Assembly: GCA_044224925.1 (NCBI GenBank)
Contig: JBGAJM010000012.1
Span: forward strand, 1 to 64,000
DNA length: 64,000 bases
Source: Kapaibacterium sp044224925
GTDB taxonomy: Bacteria > Bacteroidota > Ignavibacteria > Kapaibacteriales > Kapaibacteriaceae
Direction: 5' to 3'
Position numbers and translations under genes: made by a program. Each line of letters opens with the position of its first letter. The first letter of the stretch is position 1. This document shows, one piece after another, positions 55,701-63,499 of this stretch. The notes below the pieces were generated by a model that made no database searches, had not been told where the DNA came from, and was given only the letters and a program-made list of their open reading frames with translations.

Positions 55701-55794
55701 GTGCGGTATTGGTGTGAACGGCTTCAACGACCTTGAAGTTGGCGACATCATCGAATCGTACAAGACCGTCGAGATCAAACGCAAACTCACCTGA
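52747..55794 (+). CDS. infB: translation initiation factor IF-2
   Basis: The 1015-residue GTPase brings fMet-tRNA to the 30S subunit. An IF2-N domain (residues about 1-60) leads into a long Ala/Pro-rich low-complexity region (about 95-260) and a glycine/lysine-rich stretch. The G domain follows with GHVDHGKTS (522-530), DTPGHEAF and NKIDKPDAN (from 623). Domains II, III and IV complete it, with GTIAGCYVTNGKI near the C-terminus. The Ala/Pro-rich extension makes it longer than E. coli IF-2 (890 residues). Confidence 0.97.
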   Translation: MSASTGTKLFKVASTINIGRDAIVEFLVSKGFKVENKATSVLTDEMVHLVTEKFSKELKHAEKQREKVERQRGLRKTLHEQGNSVSIESFEETHEGVIPEQAAPEAPAPAKPVTADAEVVAPTVAPPADVVPDVAPAPIAAEPVKATEEPPAPAPAEPERPGPAVGTVIDLGGPKKPKAAEVPPVAPPPSAPPAPAPTPVAAVVEEPVAPVAEVVVPEAPVAAAPAADPEATATAAAPEGTADATAPAADAAETEEGPKQKKKRKGVIEVQYEPGSGVKLKGLTVLGKIDLTPKPPPRSQQPQQRSGGGGDRPQRGGGGRATIGDAIAGSSAGGLNRPGGGSSTGGGTSTSRFGPPKKPATSTAKKKDDKKRKNTKGMKEQFSDSDVTRAIRATLSGMEESGGGSKKKMQRLRREIREGKEAIRQEEMARESTILKLSEFVTTADLANLMNVTAPEIILKCMGLGLMVSINQRLDKDTITLIAGDYGYQVEFMDDVAVQDVDEDEDSEESMQHRPPIVTIMGHVDHGKTSLLDYIRKASVVAGEAGGITQHIGAYRVELPDKRSITFLDTPGHEAFTAMRARGAQVTDIVVLVVAADDSVMPQTIEAISHAQAANVPMVVAINKIDKPDANPDRIKQELSTHGVLIEEWGGKTQCIELSAKTGLNVDTLLEKILLEADILELKADPDRNARGTVIEAHVDKGRGNVVTVIVQKGTLKVGDIFVCGQFAGRVRAMTDERGNRMETAGPSMPCQVTGFDGLPYSGDILVQMDTDSEAREVATKRQQLRREQLLKGMRHVTLDDISAQISVGGVKELRLVVKGDVSGSVEALSDSLQKLSTAEVKVRILYAAVGPITESDIMLASASDAIVVGFQVNVSTQARKIAEAESVELRLYSIIYDCINEVQAALEGLLSPDLKEEITATVEVRAIFKISKLGTIAGCYVTNGKITRNDKVRLLRDGFEIYKGTLASLKRVKDDVREVDTGYECGIGVNGFNDLEVGDIIESYKTVEIKRKLT

Positions 55795-55818
55795 TAGCAT
55801 TGCTATCGGGAGGAACAC

Positions 55819-56211
55819 GTGTCAATACGAACAGAACGGGTCGCCGGCGAGATCACAAAAGCGCTGGCGAGTCCTTTGAAAACCATCGCCGATGATCTTT
55901 CGGCAGGCTTCATCACCGTCACGGAAGTGCGGATGTCGCCGGACCTTCAACTCGCGCGGGTCTATATCAGCGTGTTCGGAGGAAAGGTAACGCCTACCGA
56001 AGTGGTGTCGTACATCGAAGAGCACGAGGCAGGCCGTGTGCGCTCGCACATCGCCCGCACGTTGAATCTGCGATACACACCGCAGTTGCGCTTCTACGTG
56101 GATGATTCGCTGGATCGCGCACAACGCATCCATGAACTCATCGATCGCGTGAAGCCGGCTGACGAACTTCCTGCTGAAGAGGGGTCTGTTCCCGGAGATG
56201 ATCATGAGTGA
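55819..56211 (+). CDS. rbfA: ribosome-binding factor A
   Basis: The 130-residue KH-fold protein is needed for late 16S rRNA 5'-end processing. It contains ITVTEVRMSPDLQLARVYISVFGG and the C-terminal LNLRYTPQLRFYVDDSLDRAQRI, typical of the family. GTG 55819 is preceded by GGGAGG with proper spacing, one of the clearest ribosome-binding sites in this window. Its 3' end overlaps truB. Confidence 0.95.
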   Translation: MSIRTERVAGEITKALASPLKTIADDLSAGFITVTEVRMSPDLQLARVYISVFGGKVTPTEVVSYIEEHEAGRVRSHIARTLNLRYTPQLRFYVDDSLDRAQRIHELIDRVKPADELPAEEGSVPGDDHE

Positions 56212-56947
56212 TCACGTCGTTCTGTCAACCCGAACGATCGGCGACATGGCAACGTGGTTGGAAGAAGCTCGCACCAACGGTGCCGTTGCGCTCATTGACA
56301 AAGAAGAGAATTGGACGTCGTTCGACTGCGTTGCCAAGCTTCGCGGTCGCACGAAGATCAAGAAGGTCGGTCATGCCGGCACGCTCGATCCACTGGCCAC
56401 CGGCCTGTTGATCCTGTGTTTCGGAAAGGCCACGAAGAGCATCGAGTCGTTTCAGGACGCCGAGAAAGCGTACGACGTGACGATCAAGCTCGGTGCGACA
56501 ACGGCCACGGACGACCGCGGCAGCGACGAAGTGGTGGTGACACCTTCCGTCGACGTCGACACGGACACCATCCTTGCCGCCCTCCGAACTTTTGTCGGGA
56601 CCATTCAACAGGTTCCGCCTGCGTTCGCCGCGGTTCGACATGGTGGCCGACGTCAGTACGACCTTGCCCGCAATGGCGAGGCCTTCACGCCGAAGCCCCG
56701 CGTGGTCACGATCCATAGCATCACCGATGTTGTTGTGGATCTTCCCTACGTGACGTGCACCGTGCACTGCTCGAAAGGAACGTACATCCGTTCCATCGCG
56801 CGAGATCTTGGTGCCTTGCTTGGTTGCGGCGGCTATGCGTACGCACTACGTCGAACACGCATTGGCGCCTATTCCGTGGACGATGCCGTCCGCGTTGAAC
56901 AGGTTGGCGAGGCAGTGAACGCACTCAACGTGGTAGCGGTGGTATGA
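56204..56947 (+). CDS. truB: tRNA pseudouridine(55) synthase TruB
   Basis: The ~247-residue enzyme isomerises U55 in the T-loop of tRNAs. The catalytic Asp lies in HAGTLDPLATGLLILC; KAYDVTIKLGATTATDDRG and CSKGTYIRSIARDLGALLG are further family segments. ATG 56204 has GGAG 6 nt upstream; ATG 56198 is also in frame. It overlaps rbfA upstream and ribF downstream (ATGA). Confidence 0.96.
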   Translation: MSDHVVLSTRTIGDMATWLEEARTNGAVALIDKEENWTSFDCVAKLRGRTKIKKVGHAGTLDPLATGLLILCFGKATKSIESFQDAEKAYDVTIKLGATTATDDRGSDEVVVTPSVDVDTDTILAALRTFVGTIQQVPPAFAAVRHGGRRQYDLARNGEAFTPKPRVVTIHSITDVVVDLPYVTCTVHCSKGTYIRSIARDLGALLGCGGYAYALRRTRIGAYSVDDAVRVEQVGEAVNALNVVAVV

Positions 56948-57882
56948 CGATCATTCGCGACAACGACGCAGTAACGTTCGACGAACGCACGGCCATTACG
57001 GTCGGCACGTTCGACGGTGTGCACTGCGGACATCAAGGTATCCTGCATCGCATGCGTTCCGTTGCCGACGCGCACGGAGAGCGAACGGTGGTGGTCACCT
57101 TCGATCCGCATCCGCAGATCGTGTTGGCGAAGGCGGGACGGGAACCGGTGGAGTTGCTCACCACGATCGACGAACGGTGTGCACTGCTCGCCGCTCAAGG
57201 TGTGGATGTCACGGTCATCGTCACGTTCACGAAGGAGTTCGCTGCCACAGAGGCAGAGACCTTCGTGCGAGAGTTGATCGCCCGCATTGGCGCACGGCAT
57301 TTCTTCATTGGTCACGATCACATGTTCGGAAAAGATCGTGGCGGCAATGAAGAGCTGCTGAAGCGCTTGGGACCGCAGCTCGGATTCGAGCTCGAGACCG
57401 TCGGACCATTGGACTGCAACGGCATCACCGTGAGCAGCACGAAGATCCGGCAAGCGTTGAAGGGTGGCGAGGTGGACGCGGCACATCGAATGCTCGGCAG
57501 ACCGTACTCGATCTCGGGGACGGTGGTTCGCGGAGACGGACGTGGCGCCAAACTTGGAATTCCGACGGCAAACATCGAGCCAACGGATGAGCACCGGTTG
57601 ATACCAGGCAATGGTGTCTACTTGGTACGAAGCACATTGCAGGGTACGCAGGTGTGGGGAATGGCCAACATTGGCCGACGCCCCACCTTCACAGACGGAC
57701 GGACGACGACGATCGAGGTCCACTATCTGGACTTCGATGGAATGTTGTACGACCAAACCGTGACGATAGAGTTCATGAACTTCATTCGTCACGAACAACG
57801 ATTTGAAAGCATCGACATGTTCCTCTCGCAATTGCGCGAGGATCGCATGGAATGTCTTGAACTCATTGCATCGATCACGTAA
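56944..57882 (+). CDS. ribF: bifunctional riboflavin kinase/FAD synthetase
   Basis: The 312-residue enzyme makes FMN and then FAD. The N-terminal nucleotidyltransferase part carries GTFDGVHCGHQGIL with the HxGH-like site and SSTKIRQALKGG. The C-terminal riboflavin kinase part carries GRPYSISGTVVRGDGRGAKLGIPTANIE. It overlaps truB by 4 nt, the arrangement found in many bacteria. Confidence 0.96.
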   Translation: MTIIRDNDAVTFDERTAITVGTFDGVHCGHQGILHRMRSVADAHGERTVVVTFDPHPQIVLAKAGREPVELLTTIDERCALLAAQGVDVTVIVTFTKEFAATEAETFVRELIARIGARHFFIGHDHMFGKDRGGNEELLKRLGPQLGFELETVGPLDCNGITVSSTKIRQALKGGEVDAAHRMLGRPYSISGTVVRGDGRGAKLGIPTANIEPTDEHRLIPGNGVYLVRSTLQGTQVWGMANIGRRPTFTDGRTTTIEVHYLDFDGMLYDQTVTIEFMNFIRHEQRFESIDMFLSQLREDRMECLELIASIT

Positions 57883-57914
57883 CTCAAACTCAACATCATC
57901 AATTCGGGATTCTT

Positions 57915-58181
57915 ATGATCTCCAAACAACGCAAAGCTGAGATCATTCAGCAGTTCGGTGGCGCGGCAACGAACACGGGCCTTCCGGAAGTTCAGATCGC
58001 CTTGCTCACGGAGCACATCAACACGCTCTCATCGCATTTCGCTATGCACAAGAAGGACCATGCCGGCCGTCGCGGACTGATCCAATTGGTAAGCAAGCGG
58101 AAGAACCTGCTGTCGTACCTGGCCAAGAACGATGTGAATCGCTACCGCGCCATCCTCGCAGCTCTGGGTCTTCGTAAGTAA
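57915..58181 (+). CDS. rpsO: 30S ribosomal protein S15
   Basis: The 88-residue protein matches S15 throughout: FGGAATNTGLPEVQIALLTEHINTL, HKKDHAGRRGLIQLVSKRKNLLSYL. It binds the central domain of 16S rRNA. It ends 10 bp before a strong hairpin and is followed by pnp, as in E. coli. Confidence 0.98.
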   Translation: MISKQRKAEIIQQFGGAATNTGLPEVQIALLTEHINTLSSHFAMHKKDHAGRRGLIQLVSKRKNLLSYLAKNDVNRYRAILAALGLRK

Positions 58182-58190
58182 ACTGTTCCC

Positions 58191-58220
58191 GAACAACGGC
58201 GCCCTATGGCGCCGTTGTTC
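58191..58220 (+). terminator. 13-bp perfect hairpin after rpsO
   Basis: GAACAACGGCGCC and GGCGCCGTTGTTC enclose loop CTAT. There is no T-run after it, so it may be a weak terminator, a 3'-end stabiliser or an RNase III-type processing site rather than a full terminator, since pnp follows on the same strand. Confidence 0.65.
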
Positions 58221-58229
58221 ATTCTACCA

Positions 58230-58359
58230 CAGAAGGCGCATCGCGCATCATGCCCAGCGTTGTGTCACTCTGAGTTCGCAGACCGGAACGTCTGCGTACT
58301 CAGGGTGACAACCATGAACACAACCTGCACGGCCTTCTGTTGGATCGTGGCATGATGCC
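58230..58359 (+). promoter_or_regulatory. structured pnp leader with long imperfect palindrome
   Basis: The core is an imperfect inverted repeat, 58259-58283 against 58290-58312 (GTTGTGTCACTCTGAG... against ...CTCAGGGTGACAAC), with a six-base loop. Around it, CAGAAGGC (58230) can pair with GCCTTCTG (58332) and GCATCATGCC (58245) with GGCATGATGC (58350); these two outer pairings are crossed, so they are alternatives or a pseudoknot. The position between rpsO and pnp parallels the RNase III-processed leader of E. coli pnp. Confidence 0.6.
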
Positions 58360-58390
58360 AATGAATTCATCACAGTCTCAAGGACATGCC

Positions 58391-60652
58391 ATGCATGTTG
58401 TTCGCAAGACCATCAATGGAAAAGAACTCTCCATTGAAACAGGTCGCTTTGCCAAACTCGCCGACGCATCCGTAATGGTGCGCTACGGCGACACCATGGT
58501 TCTCGTCACGGTATGTGCCGCCGCTGAACCCAAGCCCGATATCGACTTCCTTCCGCTTACCTGCGAGTATCGCGAAAAGCATGCTTCTGCAGGAAAGATC
58601 CCAGGCGGTTTCTTCCGTCGCGAAGGAAAGCCAACGGATAAAGAAGTACTCTCATCCCGCCTGATCGATCGTCCATGCCGCCCGATGTTCCCGAAGGAAT
58701 GGCGCTGCGACACACAGATCATCGCCACCGTGTATTCGTACGACAAGGAAAACGATTCCGATGTGTTGGCCGCCACGGGTGCATCTGCTGCGCTGATGCT
58801 CAGCAATGTTCCGTTCAACGGACCGATCTCGGAAGTGCGTGTTGGCCGCGTGAATGGCGAGTTCATCGTGAACCCGTCGCATGCAGAGCTGGCCGAGTCC
58901 GACCTCGAGATCCTCGTTGCCGGTTCGGATACATCCATCGTGATGGTAGAAGGTTCGTCGCTGGAGATCAGCGAGGCCGACTTCGTTGCGGGGATGGAAT
59001 TCGCCCACAACTGGATCCGCGAAATGAATGCTCTCCAACGTGAGTTGGCCGCACTCGTTGGCGCACCGCCGAAGCGTGAATTGGTGAAGGCAGAACTCCC
59101 GGAAGAGTTCGTTGCTGCCGTCAAGAACGCCGTGGTCGACAAGATCCGCACGAGCATTCGCGTCGAGTCCACCAAGGACCAACGCAATGCCCTGCGCAAG
59201 GAAGTACGTCAACTGGCCATCGACGCCGTTACACCGATCGTTGCTGCCAACGAGGCACTTGCCACGATCAAGGTCGACAAAACGGTCGACGGACTGCTCA
59301 AGAAGATCGAAGCGTATGAAATGCGCGAGATGATCTTGAACGAAGGACGTCGTCTCGACGGTCGTAGCACCACGCAGATCCGTCCGATCACGTGCGAAGT
59401 GGAGGTCCTCCCCCGCACGCACGGTTCGGCACTGTTCACACGCGGTGAAACACAGTCGCTCACAACGGTCACGTTGGGCACGAAGCGCGACATGCAATTG
59501 GTCGACGGACTCTTGCCAACGTATGAGCGCCGTTACATGCTGCACTATAACTTCCCGCCATTCTCCACCGGAGAAACGGGACGGTTCGGATTCACGAGCC
59601 GTCGTGAAGTGGGTCACGGCGATCTTGCCGAGCGCGCCCTCGAATGCTTCATCCCGGATGAAGAAGAGTTCCCGTATACGATCCGCGTGGTCTCGGACAT
59701 TCTCGAGTCGAACGGCTCGTCGTCCATGGCCACGGTCTGCGCCGGTTCGCTTGCACTCATGCAAGCCGGTGTTCCACTGAAGAAGGCTTGCGCCGGTATC
59801 GCCATGGGCTTGATCTATGAGAACGAGCGCGTGGCGGTGTTGAGCGATATCCTTGGTGACGAGGACTTCCTTGGCGACATGGACTTCAAGGTGACAGGAT
59901 CGGTCGACGGGATCACAGCCTGCCAAATGGACATCAAGATCGAAGGACTGAGCGTCGACATCATGCGTACGGCTCTCGAGCAAGCACGTCAAGGTCGCTT
60001 GCACATCCTTGGCATCATGAACGAAACACTGGCAACGAATCGCACGGAACTCTCGGCCTATGCTCCGAAGCTCACGACCATTCAGATCCCAACAGAAATG
60101 ATCGGTCTCGTGATCGGTTCCGGCGGCGAGACCATTCGTGGTATCGTCAAGGACACCGGCGCAGAGATCAACATCGCCGACGATGGGACGATCACCATTG
60201 CTGCCGTGGATGGCGAGAGCGCCGAGAAGGCCATCGAGCGTATCCGTTCGCTTACGCGTCCGGTTGAACTCGGTGCCACCTACACCGGAACGGTCAAGGA
60301 GATCCGCGAAGGTCTTGGTGCCTTTGTCGAGATCCTGCCCAAGAAGCAAGGTCTGCTCCACATCTCGCAGCTCGACTACCGTCGCGTTGCCACAGTGGCC
60401 GAGATCCTGAAGGTGGGCGATGTGCTCGACGTGAAGCTCATCGAGATCCAGCCTGACGGAAAGTTCCGCCTGAGCCGCAAGGCCCTGATGACGCCTCCGG
60501 AAGGATACGTCGAAGAGGAACGTCGCGAGCGTCCGCAAGGCGATCGTGGCGGATACGGCGACCGTGGCGGATACGGTGACCGTGATCGCGGTCCACGTCG
60601 CGACGACCGTGGCGGACACGGCGATCGTGGTCGCGGCCCACGTCGCGACTAA
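58391..60652 (+). CDS. pnp: polyribonucleotide nucleotidyltransferase (PNPase)
   Basis: The ~753-residue trimeric 3'-5' phosphorolytic exoribonuclease has two RNase PH-like domains (VMVRYGDTMVLVTV..., RTHGSALFTRGETQSLTTVTLGT), a KH domain (PTEMIGLVIGSGGETIRGIVKD) and an S1 domain (ATYTGTVKEIREGLGAFVEIL). The C-terminal tail is an Arg/Gly/Asp-rich repeat (DRGGYGDRGGYGDR and following, about 45 residues), beyond the usual end. ATG 58391 is preferred for the AAGGA 8 nt upstream and the family-like N-terminus HVVRKTINGKELSIETG; several upstream starts are in frame. Confidence 0.96.
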   Translation: MHVVRKTINGKELSIETGRFAKLADASVMVRYGDTMVLVTVCAAAEPKPDIDFLPLTCEYREKHASAGKIPGGFFRREGKPTDKEVLSSRLIDRPCRPMFPKEWRCDTQIIATVYSYDKENDSDVLAATGASAALMLSNVPFNGPISEVRVGRVNGEFIVNPSHAELAESDLEILVAGSDTSIVMVEGSSLEISEADFVAGMEFAHNWIREMNALQRELAALVGAPPKRELVKAELPEEFVAAVKNAVVDKIRTSIRVESTKDQRNALRKEVRQLAIDAVTPIVAANEALATIKVDKTVDGLLKKIEAYEMREMILNEGRRLDGRSTTQIRPITCEVEVLPRTHGSALFTRGETQSLTTVTLGTKRDMQLVDGLLPTYERRYMLHYNFPPFSTGETGRFGFTSRREVGHGDLAERALECFIPDEEEFPYTIRVVSDILESNGSSSMATVCAGSLALMQAGVPLKKACAGIAMGLIYENERVAVLSDILGDEDFLGDMDFKVTGSVDGITACQMDIKIEGLSVDIMRTALEQARQGRLHILGIMNETLATNRTELSAYAPKLTTIQIPTEMIGLVIGSGGETIRGIVKDTGAEINIADDGTITIAAVDGESAEKAIERIRSLTRPVELGATYTGTVKEIREGLGAFVEILPKKQGLLHISQLDYRRVATVAEILKVGDVLDVKLIEIQPDGKFRLSRKALMTPPEGYVEEERRERPQGDRGGYGDRGGYGDRDRGPRRDDRGGHGDRGRGPRRD

Positions 60653-60678
60653 GCCACCACCAACCACACCGACTCAAC

Positions 60679-60716
60679 AAGGGGACGTACTTCACTGTGC
60701 GTCCCCTTTGTCTTTC
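60679..60716 (+). terminator. terminator after pnp
   Basis: AAGGGGACG (60679-60687) and CGTCCCCTT (60700-60708) form a 9-bp stem, followed by TGTCTTT. It closes the rimP-pnp cluster 27 bp after the pnp stop. Confidence 0.85.
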
Positions 60717-60721
60717 CCTCG

Positions 60722-60729
60722 TATCTTCG
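60722..60729 (+). promoter_or_regulatory. TATCTTCG box before the acyltransferase gene
   Basis: TATCTTCG is 4 nt before ATG 60734, directly behind the pnp terminator. It is one of four TATnTTCG boxes near gene starts in this window. The position implies a leaderless transcript if it is the -7 element. Confidence 0.35.
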
Positions 60730-60733
60730 ACGT

Positions 60734-61918
60734 ATGCAGGAACGGGGTCGCATACTATCCATCGATATACTTCGGGGTCTGGTCATGGTCATCATGGCCC
60801 TGGACCATACGCGCGACTACTTCAATGTGAACGCCATCTCGGGTCAAGATCCACTCGACCTTGCCACCACCACACCCTTGATCTTCTTCACGCGATGGAT
60901 CACGCATTTCTGCGCTCCGATCTTCGTTCTCCTCTCCGGCCTTTCCGCCTTCCTTGTTGTGGATCGTACGTCGAAGAAAGGCGCGGCCGCGCTCTTCCTT
61001 GTGAAGCGAGGACTGTGGCTGATCGTGGCCGAGGTCACCATCGTGTCCATCGGGTGGAGCTTTAGTTTTGCCTGGCCATTCACGATGTTCCAAGTGATCT
61101 GGGCCATCGGCATGAGCATGATCCTCCTTGCCGCCGTGGTCCATCTTCCGGTGCGATGGGTGTGTGTGCTCGGTGTTGCCATCATCGTCGGACATAATGC
61201 GCTCGATGGGATCACCACACAGCCCGAGTGGCCACTGTGGTTGCAAGTTGGTTGGTCGTTGCTGCATGAGTCGAATGTGTTCAAGCCCGACGATGTGCAC
61301 GTGATCGCCATCGGCTATCCGGTGCTTCCATGGTTCGGTGTGATGTTGGTCGGGTATTCGCTTGGCGCACTGTACCGGTCGAATGTGACGGCGCAAGCAC
61401 GTCATGCCTTGCTCGGTCAGATCGGCGTGACGGCCATTGCGGTCTTCATGGTGATGCGATTGATCAACGGCTATGGCGACATGCATCATTGGTCGTCGCA
61501 GTCAACAGAGATCCGCACCATCATGTCGTTCCTCGACTGCACGAAGTATCCGCCATCGCTGTTGTATACGTGCATGACGATCGGTCCGGGCCTGCTGATC
61601 CTTGCGTCGGCGGAACGGTGGACGTCGCCATTGTCGCGCATGATGATCACCTTCGGTCGCGTGCCCTTCTTCTACTACCTCGCCCACATCTATCTCATCC
61701 ACACGCTTGCATGGATCACAGCACTCGCCGTTGGCACCGCATGGTCCGCTCTCGATCCCACCGCCACGTTCGGCGGCATGCCCATTGGCTTTGGATTCGA
61801 GATCGAATGGGTGTATGTGTTCTGGATCTCGGTGGTGTTGCTTCTGTATCCGGCCTGTCGGTGGTACGACGTGTACAAGACATCGCACAAGCACATCACA
61901 TGGTTGCGATATCTGTGA
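60734..61918 (+). CDS. membrane protein of the HGSNAT/DUF1624 acyltransferase family
   Basis: The 394-residue product has about ten membrane segments. Its N-terminus ILSIDILRGLVMVIMALDHTRDYF carries the family signature with the His of DHTRDYF, and FGRVPFFYYLAHIYLIHTL is the conserved late helix. Eukaryotic HGSNAT acetylates terminal glucosamine of heparan sulfate; bacterial members are thought to acylate cell-envelope glycans. It is paralogous in family to 39953-41074 but not close. Its stop codon directly abuts the stop of the convergent lipase gene. Confidence 0.85.
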   Translation: MQERGRILSIDILRGLVMVIMALDHTRDYFNVNAISGQDPLDLATTTPLIFFTRWITHFCAPIFVLLSGLSAFLVVDRTSKKGAAALFLVKRGLWLIVAEVTIVSIGWSFSFAWPFTMFQVIWAIGMSMILLAAVVHLPVRWVCVLGVAIIVGHNALDGITTQPEWPLWLQVGWSLLHESNVFKPDDVHVIAIGYPVLPWFGVMLVGYSLGALYRSNVTAQARHALLGQIGVTAIAVFMVMRLINGYGDMHHWSSQSTEIRTIMSFLDCTKYPPSLLYTCMTIGPGLLILASAERWTSPLSRMMITFGRVPFFYYLAHIYLIHTLAWITALAVGTAWSALDPTATFGGMPIGFGFEIEWVYVFWISVVLLLYPACRWYDVYKTSHKHITWLRYL

Positions 61919-63370
61919 TCACCAGTGCTTCGTTGCCGTTGCAACGTTGCCCCATGTGTTCGTGATGGTGATCCGCATGTCCGTACTTGACGCAGAGATC
62001 GCACTTGGATCGCGCAGCGGAACTTCGAATCGAGAGAGGATGCCGTCGTTCGTTCGCACGAGTCGCGCCGTTCCGCGTGCAGCCGTGAGCGTATCGGTGC
62101 GCACAGCGCCACCGACGGTGCTTTGTGCGATCACGCGGACATCACATTGCGTGGGAATGTGGTCCGTGAAGTCCACGATCAACGTCGGCACGTTGTCCAT
62201 ACGCACCATCTCTGCGCCCTTGAAATCCGGTCGGTCCTCCAACGCAACACGTTGGACTTCGGTGCTACGCTTCAGATGCTCGACGTGAACGGTGGGTACG
62301 TTCACGGTGCGCACGGCTTTCCGACGGTTCGCATCGATCGTGAAATACTCGATGTTCATGATGTCTTGACTCTTTGCGCTCACCACACCATCGCCCGGTT
62401 CGAAGAGCGCCGGCGCACCTCCGCCGAACACACCGAGCGTCTTACGCAAGAGCTCTTGAATGAACCCTTCACTGAGCTTCGATGCACCGTTGAACATATC
62501 GATGGTGCCGATCACGCTCACGTACTCCAGGTCAAGCGGATGCGCACGCTTGCCGAGCCGCGTAAGAAACACGCCGCCATCTTCCGGACGTCGGAGGTCG
62601 CGCACGGCAGGGGCGTTGTAGGGAACATCGTCTTCGGTGCCTTGAATAGCGCTCAATGCCGCCTTGCAGGGCGTGTTCACGATCACGTTCGAAGATGCCG
62701 CGCACTGCTCAAGGTCCGTCTTCCACGTCCACACCTTTGCGAACGGCGACCCAAGATGCGGCGTGCCCACGGTGATCAGTCGCTTCACATGATGGTCGGT
62801 ATATCGTTCGGTGAGATACTGCCGCGCCGCAAGTCCACCCATGCTATAGCCGATCAAGATCACGCGGTCGGCACCGGTCTGCTTCAGAACGAAGTCCACA
62901 CAGGTCTCCAGCTCCTTGCCCCATGCGGCCACGGAGTCGTACGGGTTCGAGAACGAAACGATATAGAAATCACCATCTTGGTTCCCCGCCGCATTCGTCT
63001 GCACCACACCATGCTGTACGCGCAACGTCCCGCCATTCGACAACCCAAGGTCCTTCGAGAAATACTTCGTCGCCTCACCACTCCACACATCGGACTTCTG
63101 TCCGAGCCCATGCAGCAGCAGCACCGGATACGGCACATGCATCGTTGTGATCTCGCGTGGCGGCGTGTAGGATGGAAGGGTGGAAAGGCGGGAGGGGATG
63201 GTGGAGCAAGAAACTAAGAAGAGAGTTACGAGGAGAGTTACGAGTGACAAGTGACGAGTGACGAGTTGAGTGACAAGTGACAAGTGACGAGTGACGAGTT
63301 GAGTGACAAGTGACAAGTAACGAGTGACGAGTTGAGTGACGAGTGACAAGTGACGAGTGACAAGTTGCAT
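61919..63370 (-). CDS. lipoprotein of the alpha/beta-hydrolase (triacylglycerol lipase) type
   Basis: The core has the oxyanion-hole motif VLLLHGLGQKSDVW, the nucleophile elbow LIGYSMGGLAARQYL (GxSxG) and VGTPHLGSPFAKVW, as in bacterial lipases/PGAP1-like esterases. A C-terminal region of about 170 residues is unassigned. The lipobox LFLVSC is preceded by a segment translated from the tandem array at 63225-63365, giving four repeats of about 11 residues (LVTRHLSLVTQ). ATG 63370 is the first start downstream of the neighbouring array; internal TTG codons in the array are alternatives. The start is therefore uncertain; the mature protein is not. Confidence 0.75.
   Translation of the reverse strand: MQLVTRHLSLVTQLVTRYLSLVTQLVTRHLSLVTQLVTRHLSLVTLLVTLFLVSCSTIPSRLSTLPSYTPPREITTMHVPYPVLLLHGLGQKSDVWSGEATKYFSKDLGLSNGGTLRVQHGVVQTNAAGNQDGDFYIVSFSNPYDSVAAWGKELETCVDFVLKQTGADRVILIGYSMGGLAARQYLTERYTDHHVKRLITVGTPHLGSPFAKVWTWKTDLEQCAASSNVIVNTPCKAALSAIQGTEDDVPYNAPAVRDLRRPEDGGVFLTRLGKRAHPLDLEYVSVIGTIDMFNGASKLSEGFIQELLRKTLGVFGGGAPALFEPGDGVVSAKSQDIMNIEYFTIDANRRKAVRTVNVPTVHVEHLKRSTEVQRVALEDRPDFKGAEMVRMDNVPTLIVDFTDHIPTQCDVRVIAQSTVGGAVRTDTLTAARGTARLVRTNDGILSRFEVPLRDPSAISASSTDMRITITNTWGNVATATKHW
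63225..63365. repeat. GTGACAAGTGACGAG array with 33-bp higher-order period
   Basis: Short 6-7-bp units (GAGTGAC, AAGTGAC, GAGTTG) are organised into a 33-bp repeat, so the minus-strand frame of the lipase remains open through it. Part of it (63235-63259) has a perfect 25-bp inverted copy at 63462-63486, beyond a second array. Confidence 0.9.
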
Positions 63371-63428
63371 TGGGAAGGAAAAGAGAAGTAAAAGAGAAGT
63401 AAGAAAGAAGTAAAAGAGAAGTACGAAG
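63367..63428. repeat. AAAAGAGAAGT 11-bp array
   Basis: Four to five units of AAAAGAGAAGT/AAGAAAGAAGT run between the two arms of the 25-bp inverted repeat. It is the reverse complement of the unit that forms the array at 1-62, downstream of ldcA. Confidence 0.85.
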
Positions 63429-63461
63429 TAGCGAAACGACAAGTGCACGAGTGTCGGTTAA

Positions 63462-63499
63462 ACTCGTCACTTGTCACTCGTAACTCGTAACTCAACTTG
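63462..63499. repeat. inverted arm of the GTGAC-type array, abutting the CorC-type gene stop
   Basis: ACTCGTCACTTGTCACTCG TAACTC... is the reverse complement of 63235-63259 over 25 bp and continues as degenerate units to the stop codon of the next gene at 63500-63502. On the minus strand the gene's last codon and stop, AAGTGA, look like the first repeat unit. Confidence 0.9.

Noticed and set aside
58652..60667. Minus-strand open frame opposite pnp
   Set aside because: Antisense shadow of PNPase; no family features.
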